Source of the DNA: Actinomycetes bacterium
GTDB lineage: Bacteria; Actinomycetota; Acidimicrobiia; Acidimicrobiales; Acidimicrobilacustridaceae
Direction of reading: 5' to 3'
NCBI GenBank assembly: GCA_029782145.1
Contig: JAKOVH010000031.1
Coordinates: 186,001 to 250,000 of the forward strand
Length of the DNA: 64,000 nt
A program made the translations under genes and the position numbers. The notes under the pieces are model-generated. The model saw nothing but the letters and a program-made list of their open reading frames with translations. It made no database searches and was not told where the DNA came from. Positions 59,034 through 64,000 of this stretch are shown piece after piece. Every line of letters starts with the position of its first letter. Position 1 is the first letter of the stretch.

Positions 59034-60272
59034 CTAGGAACCCCCTGCCCCGCTGCGGTGTCGCCACCAGGCCCGCAGGCGCTCCACGGCGCCCGGCCGG
59101 GTGGCGGGCACGGCGGTCATGTGGGTGTCGACCACCGGGTGGCGCTCGATGTAGGTCGAGCCGAGGGCCTGCAGCACGGCGGCGGCGGGCAGGGCCAGGA
59201 TGGCGCCGATGGGGCCGATGAGGCCGGCCCCGGCGATCACCGTGCCGAAGGCCACCGCGGGGTGCAGCGCCATGGTCCGCGCGGTGATGCGGGGCGCGAA
59301 GAGGTAGTTCTCGATCTGCTGGTACAGCACGGCGAAGGCGAGGACCCACACCGCGTCGAGGGGGCTGTTGGCCAGGGCGATCAGGATCGGGAGGGCGGCG
59401 GCCATGTACGTGCCCACGACCGGGATGAACTGCGAGGTCAACCCGACCCACACGGCGAGGGCGATGGCGTACTTGATGCCGATGATCTCGAACGCCGTCC
59501 AGTGGAACAGCCCCGAGATGATGGCGAGCAGCCCGCGGCTGTAGATGTAGCCGCCGGTCTTCTGGATGGCGATCTCCCACGTGTCGAGCACGACGCGCTG
59601 GCGGGCCGGGCGCAGGAACGAGCACACGACGCGCCGGAACCGGGGGCCGTCGGCCACGAGGTAGAAGACGAACAAGGCGATGGTGAACAGGCGGAACACG
59701 ACGCCCACCGCGCTGAAGCTGAGCCCCACGGCGTTGCTGGCGGCGTTGGAGATGAACGTGCGCACCGGGCCGTTGGCGTCGCTCAGCTGCTCGCTCAGGG
59801 TGTCGCTCGACAGGTTGGTGCCGAACGTGCGGTTGACCCACCCCTCGGCGTCCTCGATGTAGCCGGGGGCGTTGTCGACGAGGTTCTGCACCTCGTCGAA
59901 CACGACCTTGCCGATGGCGAACACGAACACCGCGCTGACCAGCACGAACACCAGGAACACGACGCCGGTGGCGGTGCCTCGCCGCCAGCCCCGCGCCGCC
60001 AGCGCGTTCACCGCCGGCTCCAGCGCGAAGGAGATGAACAGGGCGATGAGCAGCGTGATGAGCAGGTCGCGCAGGCGCCCGAGCAGCCAGGAGCCGACGG
60101 CCAGGGCCACCACGCCGCCGAAGAACCACAGCAGGGCGCGAGGGATCCATGCCGGCATGGCCTCGGGCGGGCCGAGCCAGCCCGCGTCGGTGCCGGCGGC
60201 CGCGGCGCCCCCCGGGGCGACCGCCGGGACGGGGGCCTCCTCGGGCTCGTCGGTGGGTGGCACGTCGGCCAT
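59034..60272 (-). CDS. AI-2E family transporter (PerM/YdiK type)
   Basis: 412 residues, ATG at 60272. About eight hydrophobic segments; family marks LRDLLITLLIALFISFALEPAVNALAARGWRRG, GGYIYSRGLLAIISG, VGLTSQFIPVVGTYMAAALPILIAL, and VLYQQIENYLFAPRITARTMALHP. Known members export autoinducer-2 or ions; substrate unknown. Divergent from nothing; the Rieske gene lies upstream on the same strand, 41 bp away. Confidence 0.9.
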   Translation of the reverse strand: MADVPPTDEPEEAPVPAVAPGGAAAAGTDAGWLGPPEAMPAWIPRALLWFFGGVVALAVGSWLLGRLRDLLITLLIALFISFALEPAVNALAARGWRRGTATGVVFLVFVLVSAVFVFAIGKVVFDEVQNLVDNAPGYIEDAEGWVNRTFGTNLSSDTLSEQLSDANGPVRTFISNAASNAVGLSFSAVGVVFRLFTIALFVFYLVADGPRFRRVVCSFLRPARQRVVLDTWEIAIQKTGGYIYSRGLLAIISGLFHWTAFEIIGIKYAIALAVWVGLTSQFIPVVGTYMAAALPILIALANSPLDAVWVLAFAVLYQQIENYLFAPRITARTMALHPAVAFGTVIAGAGLIGPIGAILALPAAAVLQALGSTYIERHPVVDTHMTAVPATRPGAVERLRAWWRHRSGAGGS

Positions 60273-60313
60273 CGCCCGACCGTGCCACGCCGGGGCGCGC
60301 CGGACGTGGATGC

Positions 60314-60670
60314 TCAGCCGGTGGCGTCCTCGACGTCGAGCAGCACCTCCACCCGCCCGTCGCGCTCGCGCACCGGGAAGGTGGCCACGTCGCTCTTGCG
60401 GTCGCGGCGGCCGGCCATCGACACCTTGGCGCCGCGCCCCGCGGTGTCGAAGCACCACCAGTGGCTCAGGCACACCAGGTCCTCGCCGTCGACCACGCCG
60501 GCCACCCCCAGGTGCGACCACTGGTGCGGGCACCGGGCCGCGCACGCCACGAGCACCCCCGAGGCGGTGCGCCACACGGCCAGCTCCCGGTCGTCGACGT
60601 CGAGCGCGACCACCGTGCCCGGCGCCACGTCGCCGCTCGCCAGCACGTCGGTCCAGCCCACGTCACCCAC
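60314..60670 (-). CDS. Rieske [2Fe-2S] ferredoxin-like protein
   Basis: 118 residues from a GTG at 60670 (an in-frame GTG at 60661 is an alternative). Cluster ligands CPH (CxH) in ARCPHQWSHLG and CLSH (CxxH) in LVCLSHWWCFD. Standalone Rieske proteins carry electrons to oxygenases or nitrite reductase-type enzymes. No oxygenase is adjacent; the P450 gene is 11 kb away. Divergent from the carbonic anhydrase gene. Confidence 0.88.
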   Translation of the reverse strand: MGDVGWTDVLASGDVAPGTVVALDVDDRELAVWRTASGVLVACAARCPHQWSHLGVAGVVDGEDLVCLSHWWCFDTAGRGAKVSMAGRRDRKSDVATFPVRERDGRVEVLLDVEDATG

Positions 60671-60734
60671 GCTACGCGATGCCCGAATGGCGCTTCGTCC
60701 GCCAGCCGGTCGCGGTGGTCCTACGATCCCCCTC

Positions 60735-61244
60735 GTGGACCCCTTCGCCGACCTCATCGCCGCCAACGCCGAGTACGTCGACCGCTTCCGCCTGGGCGAC
60801 CTCCCGGCGCCGCCCCGCCGCAAGCTCGCGGTGGTGACCTGCATGGACTGCCGCATCGACCCGCTCGCCATCCTCGGCCTCGAGGCCGGCGACGCCCACG
60901 TGCTGCGCAACGCCGGTGCCCGGATCACCGACGACGTCCTGCGCTCGCTCGTGAAGTCGGTGAACCAGCTCGGCGTCGAGCGCGTGGCCGTGATGCACCA
61001 CACCGACTGCGGAGCCGCCAAGATCGTGCTCTCGGAGCTGCGGGCCAAGGTGGTCGAGGCCACCGGCAACGACCCCTCGGCGGTCGAGTTCCACCTCATC
61101 GACGACCAGGCCGCCGCCCTGGAGGCCGACGTCGAGGCGGTGCGGGGTTGCCCGTACCTCCCGCCCGGCACCGAGGTGGCCGGCTTCCTCTACGACGTCA
61201 CCACCGGGGTGGCCGAGCCCCGACACCACGCCACCGTGGGTTGA
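60735..61244 (+). CDS. Beta-class carbonic anhydrase
   Basis: 169 residues from a GTG at 60735. Zinc site CMDCRIDP (Cys-x-Asp-x-Arg) and HHTDCG (His-x2-Cys), with LRNAGARITDD between. Closest in form to the short Rv1284-type enzymes. Converts CO2 and bicarbonate. The stop directly abuts the ftsX stop (zero bases between). Confidence 0.94.
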   Translation: MDPFADLIAANAEYVDRFRLGDLPAPPRRKLAVVTCMDCRIDPLAILGLEAGDAHVLRNAGARITDDVLRSLVKSVNQLGVERVAVMHHTDCGAAKIVLSELRAKVVEATGNDPSAVEFHLIDDQAAALEADVEAVRGCPYLPPGTEVAGFLYDVTTGVAEPRHHATVG

Positions 61245-62141
61245 TCACACGTCCAGGAAGCGGGTGACGGCCACGCCGGCGCCGATGGTGCCCACCAGGG
61301 CGCCGACCACGCCGAGCAGCACGTAGATGCCGAGCAGGCTGGCGGTCGACACCGTGAACCCGCTGACCAGCGGGATCTCCTGGGGGTTCGGCAACCAGCC
61401 CTCGAAGAACGGCTGGAACAGGGCAAGCGCGCCGATGGCGAGCAGCGCGCCGATGAGGCCCTGCACCAGGCCCTCCAGCATGAACGGCACGCGGATGAAC
61501 CAGTTGGTGGCGCCGACCAGCTTCATCACCTCGATCTCCCGGCGGCGGGCGAACATCGCCATCCGGATGGTGTTGAGGATCAGCAGGCCGGCCGCGCCGA
61601 GCAGGATGGCGGCCACCACGAAGATGCCCAGCGTCAGGGCGCGCGACAGGTTCTGGATGAGCCGGATGGTCTGCGACGCCAGCACCACCTGCTTCACCCC
61701 GGGCCGCTGCTCGAAGGTGCTGGCCAGCGACTCCACCGAGTCGGCGTCCTTGTTGACCGGCTCCACCCGGTACGACGGGGGCAGGTCCTCGGCCCGGACG
61801 CTGTCGATCATCTCCGGCGAGTCGGAGAACAGGCGCTTGAACTCCTCGTAGGACGCCTGCTGGTCGAAGTACTTGAACGACTTGACCTCGGGGCTGTCCC
61901 CGAGCTCCCGAGCCATGGCGTCGATCTGGTCCTGGTTGGCGCCGACGTTCATGTACACCACGAACTCGATGCCGCCCTGCCAGCGCTGGGTGGCGTTCTG
62001 CACGCCGGTGCGCAGCATCAGCGACGCGCCGACCAACGCCAGCGAGACGGCCACGGTGAGCACCGAGGCGAGGGTGATGGAGATGTTGCGCCCGAGGTTG
62101 GAGGTCGTCTCGCGGACGACGTAGTCGACCTTGATCGGCAT
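61245..62141 (-). CDS. ftsX: Cell division protein FtsX
   Basis: 298 residues, ATG at 62141. Four hydrophobic segments, the first at about residues 22-45, an outer loop of about 120 residues (VVYMNVGANQDQIDAMARELGDSPEVKSFKYFDQQASYEEFK), then three segments with RREIEVMKLVGATNWFIRVPFMLEGLVQGLIGA. FtsX with FtsE controls peptidoglycan hydrolases at the septum (RipC in mycobacteria). 12 bp downstream of ftsE, same strand. Confidence 0.95.
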   Translation of the reverse strand: MPIKVDYVVRETTSNLGRNISITLASVLTVAVSLALVGASLMLRTGVQNATQRWQGGIEFVVYMNVGANQDQIDAMARELGDSPEVKSFKYFDQQASYEEFKRLFSDSPEMIDSVRAEDLPPSYRVEPVNKDADSVESLASTFEQRPGVKQVVLASQTIRLIQNLSRALTLGIFVVAAILLGAAGLLILNTIRMAMFARRREIEVMKLVGATNWFIRVPFMLEGLVQGLIGALLAIGALALFQPFFEGWLPNPQEIPLVSGFTVSTASLLGIYVLLGVVGALVGTIGAGVAVTRFLDV

Positions 62142-62153
62142 GGCTGGCAGTCC

Positions 62154-62831
62154 CTACTCGTAGACGCCGCGGGCCTGGTCGCGGACGATCGAGCCGCGGT
62201 CGAGCTCGATCACCCGGCGGCGCATGGTGTCGACGATGCCGCGGTCGTGGGTGGCCATCACCACCGTGGTGCCGGTCTTGTTGATGCGGTCGAGCAGGCG
62301 CATGATGCCCACCGAGGTGGCGGGGTCGAGGTTGCCGGTGGGCTCGTCGGCCAGCAGGATCAGCGGCCGGTTCACGAACGCCCGGGCCACCGACACCCGC
62401 TGCTGCTCGCCGCCCGACAGCTCGTCGGGGAAGTTGGCGGCCTTGTGGCCGAGCCCGACGAGGTCGAGGATGGCCGGCACCTGGGTCTGCACGACGCTGC
62501 GCGGCCGGCCGATGACCTCGAGGGCGAAGGCCACGTTCTCGAACACCGTCTTGGTGGGCAGCAGCTTGAAGTCCTGGAAGACGCAGCCGATGTTGCGGCG
62601 CAGGAACGGGACCTTCCAGCTCGAGAGCTGGCCGATGTCCTTGCCGGCGACGTAGATGTGGCCCTTCTCCGGCGTCTCCTCCTTGTTGAGGAGGCGGATG
62701 AAAGTCGACTTGCCCGAGCCCGACGCACCGACGAGGAACACGAACTCGCCCTTGGCGATCTCGACGTTCGCGTCCCGCAGGGCGACGGTGCTGTTCTTGT
62801 AGGTCTTGGTGACGTTCTGCAGCGTGATCAT
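62154..62831 (-). CDS. ftsE: Cell division ATP-binding protein FtsE
   Basis: 225 residues, ATG at 62831. ABC ATPase with Walker [11 protein letters not shown]-loop [17 protein letters not shown], signature [14 protein letters not shown], Walker [12 protein letters not shown] and H-loop ATHD. It couples ATP use to FtsX. prfB, which often precedes it in actinobacteria, is not here; an HD protein gene is upstream. Confidence 0.96.
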   Translation of the reverse strand: MITLQNVTKTYKNSTVALRDANVEIAKGEFVFLVGASGSGKSTFIRLLNKEETPEKGHIYVAGKDIGQLSSWKVPFLRRNIGCVFQDFKLLPTKTVFENVAFALEVIGRPRSVVQTQVPAILDLVGLGHKAANFPDELSGGEQQRVSVARAFVNRPLILLADEPTGNLDPATSVGIMRLLDRINKTGTTVVMATHDRGIVDTMRRRVIELDRGSIVRDQARGVYE

Positions 62832-62963
62832 GGTGGAGGGAGCGTGGCCCTCGGGGGGCTGGCCACGGACCGGACCGAGGGTAGACGCCCGACCCGTCGA
62901 ACTGGTGCCATCCCCGCGTTCCGTCGGGCACCCGAGGTGCCCGGCCGGGCCCGGACCGGACGC

Positions 62964-63488
62964 TCAGTCGTCGTCGGCGGCGTGCAGCGCCTCGGCCACG
63001 GCCGGGTCGAGGGTCCACTGCTCGGGCGGCAGGTGGTGCTCTCGGGCCCACGCCACGGTGAGCGGGTCGCTGCCGGCCAGCGCCAGCTGGTCGCCGCCGA
63101 GCTCCGGGTGGGTGAGGTAGAGGCCCACCCTGCGGGTGAAGCCCCGGGTGCGGGTCCACTGGTGGATCACCGCGTCGTCGCGGCCGACCACGCCGCCGGC
63201 CAGCGTGGCGACCACCCGGCCGTAGGTGCGCAGGTGGGCGTCGAGCTTGCCGACGTCGTGCAGCAGGGCCGCCGCCAGCACGGGGCGGGCGGCCTGCTCA
63301 CCGAGGGCGCGCTGCACCCGGCGCGCCACCACCACCGAGTGGCGCCGGTCGGGGCCCGGCATCCGCCGCCACAGCTCGAGCTCGCCGGGCAGCAGCTGCG
63401 ACTCGGCCCACTCGCGGTCGGCCGCGCCCGGCCCTCCCGGCCGGAGGCTGCCGAAGAACCGGCGGGTCAGGTGCACGACCCTCGCCAT
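62964..63488 (-). CDS. HD-domain phosphohydrolase-like protein
   Basis: 174 residues, ATG at 63488. HD metal motif: H in RRHSVVVARRV, HD in LAAALLHDVGKLDA, then H in HQW and D in the tail. Length and pattern fit small HD hydrolases for nucleotides; substrate unknown. The acidic end overlaps nothing. Convergent with no gene; ftsE follows after about 130 bp. Confidence 0.85.
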   Translation of the reverse strand: MARVVHLTRRFFGSLRPGGPGAADREWAESQLLPGELELWRRMPGPDRRHSVVVARRVQRALGEQAARPVLAAALLHDVGKLDAHLRTYGRVVATLAGGVVGRDDAVIHQWTRTRGFTRRVGLYLTHPELGGDQLALAGSDPLTVAWAREHHLPPEQWTLDPAVAEALHAADDD

Positions 63489-63525
63489 GGGCAGGAGCCT
63501 CGTGCCCCTCGTCGCCGTCGTCGCC

Positions 63526-63894
63526 TCAGCCGGCGTGCTGGATGCAGAACCGGGTGGCGGGCATGACCTCGAGGCGGGCGTCGCCGATGGGCGCCCCGCA
63601 CACCTCGCAGGTGCCGTAGGTGCCCTCGTCGAGGCGGGCCAGGGCGTGCTCGACGTCGTCGAGCTGGTCGCGCAGCTGGGCGGCGAGGGCGTGGGCCTCG
63701 CCCTGCTCGGCGCTGACCTGGGCGGTGTCGGCGAAGTTGTCGTCGACGATGCCGGCCTCGCCCTCGACCCCGAGGTCGTGGAGCTGCTCGGTGAGCTGGG
63801 CCCGCTGGGCGTCGAGCACCCCCTTGATCTCCTCGGGGCTCGCCGAGGAGGCTTCGAAGGTGTCGTCGGGCGCGGGGGTTCCGGCGTCGCTCAT
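63526..63894 (-). CDS. TraR/DksA C4-type zinc-finger protein
   Basis: 122 residues, ATG at 63894. Helical hairpin with DDNFADTAQVSAEQGEAHALAAQLRDQLDDVEHALARLDEGTYGTCEVCGAPIGDARLEVMPATRFCIQH: zinc ligands CEVC and C-x2-H, i.e. the fourth Cys of the classical finger is His. DksA proteins act on RNA polymerase with ppGpp; actinobacterial members (such as mycobacterial RbpA-like or CarD partners) differ, so function is inferred. It is followed upstream by the integrase tail. Confidence 0.87.
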   Translation of the reverse strand: MSDAGTPAPDDTFEASSASPEEIKGVLDAQRAQLTEQLHDLGVEGEAGIVDDNFADTAQVSAEQGEAHALAAQLRDQLDDVEHALARLDEGTYGTCEVCGAPIGDARLEVMPATRFCIQHAG

Positions 63895-63903
63895 GGCGCG
63901 AGG

Positions 63904-64000
63904 CTACCGGCGGCCGAGGCGGGCGCGGGGGTGGGCGGCGTCGTAGACCGCGAACAGCCGCTCGTTCGACACCAGGGTGTACACCTGGGTGGTGCTGATC
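63904..64000 (-). CDS. Tyrosine recombinase (XerC/XerD type), C-terminal end
   Basis: Only the last 32 codons are visible; the gene runs off the right edge. STTQVYTLVSNERLFAVYDAAHPRA matches the very end of XerC/XerD recombinases, and the Tyr in TTQVYT is the catalytic nucleophile. XerC/D resolve chromosome dimers at dif; a phage-type integrase is less likely from the ending. Stop is nine bases from the DksA-like start, same strand. Confidence 0.8.
   Translation of the reverse strand, partial: ISTTQVYTLVSNERLFAVYDAAHPRARLGRR

Noticed and set aside
1-64000. CRISPR arrays, IS elements, prophage or integrative element
   Set aside because: No regularly spaced repeats, transposase or terminal repeats seen. 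The integrase tail at the right edge looks like XerC/XerD, not a phage enzyme.
1-64000. Toxin-antitoxin or classic restriction-modification system
   Set aside because: The HNH proteins and helicase have no adjacent methylase, specificity subunit or antitoxin-like gene.

Overview
This is a very G+C-rich (roughly 70-75% by eye), gene-dense chromosomal segment with many GTG starts, abutting stop codons and no gap above 300 bp. It points to an actinobacterium. The content (DUF222/HNH genes, steroid/lipid-type catabolism genes, a DUF4395-thioredoxin fusion, CysM/Mec cysteine synthesis genes, the YccA-type Bax inhibitor protein, FtsEX) suggests class Acidimicrobiia (Iamia/Ilumatobacter-like); that placement is inference. 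I see no integrase-flanked island, IS element, CRISPR array or classic biosynthetic cluster.

Layout. 1-3.9 kb: partial zinc-type oxidoreductase, DUF4395-thioredoxin protein, RNA uracil methyltransferase, rpe. 3.8-12 kb: a long minus-strand series read from the right: mec - cysM - murI - metallo-beta-lactamase-fold protein - rph - rdgB - CsoR/CstR-type regulator - CPBP protease - glutamate decarboxylase - (tRNA-Leu on plus) - clpP. The mec-to-rdgB part has the gene order of the Mycobacterium tuberculosis Rv1334-Rv1341 locus, but without the sulfur carrier cysO. 12-18.2 kb: smpB and the tmRNA gene ssrA, separated by about 4.7 kb holding a DUF389 protein, an antiporter, an SRPBCC protein and a DUF222/HNH gene. 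18-25 kb: acetyltransferase, anti-anti-sigma factor, two exported proteins, and a small glycan-type group (UPF0104 flippase-like protein, glycosyltransferase, methyltransferase). 25-34.6 kb: DUF2252, amidohydrolase, SDR, a GGDEF-EAL protein, methyltransferase, lipocalin-like protein. 34.7-44.7 kb: second DUF222/HNH gene, acyl-CoA synthetase, second GGDEF-EAL protein, arylsulfatase. 44.8-52.9 kb: MFS exporter, marR/yceI divergent pair, then a catabolic block (VOC protein, P450, flavin oxidoreductase, NDMA-type alcohol dehydrogenase, SnoaL-like protein, SDR). 52.9-64 kb: helicase, L,D-transpeptidase, YqgE, thioredoxin, BI-1 protein, AI-2E family permease, Rieske protein, carbonic anhydrase, ftsX-ftsE, HD protein, DksA-like protein, and the tail of a tyrosine recombinase.

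How genes may work together. The most interesting link is regulatory. The CsoR-family protein at 7.2 kb has the two cysteines of the persulfide sensor CstR but lacks the copper-binding histidine. The same inverted repeat (TACCC-N4-GGGTA) stands upstream of its own gene (7452-7467) and, 50 kb away, upstream of the thioredoxin gene (58012-58027). With mec/cysM and the DUF4395-thioredoxin protein nearby, this suggests a sulfur-stress circuit that controls a thioredoxin. The marR/yceI intergenic region also holds clear operator-like repeats. The remaining genes are mostly ordinary housekeeping or catabolic functions.
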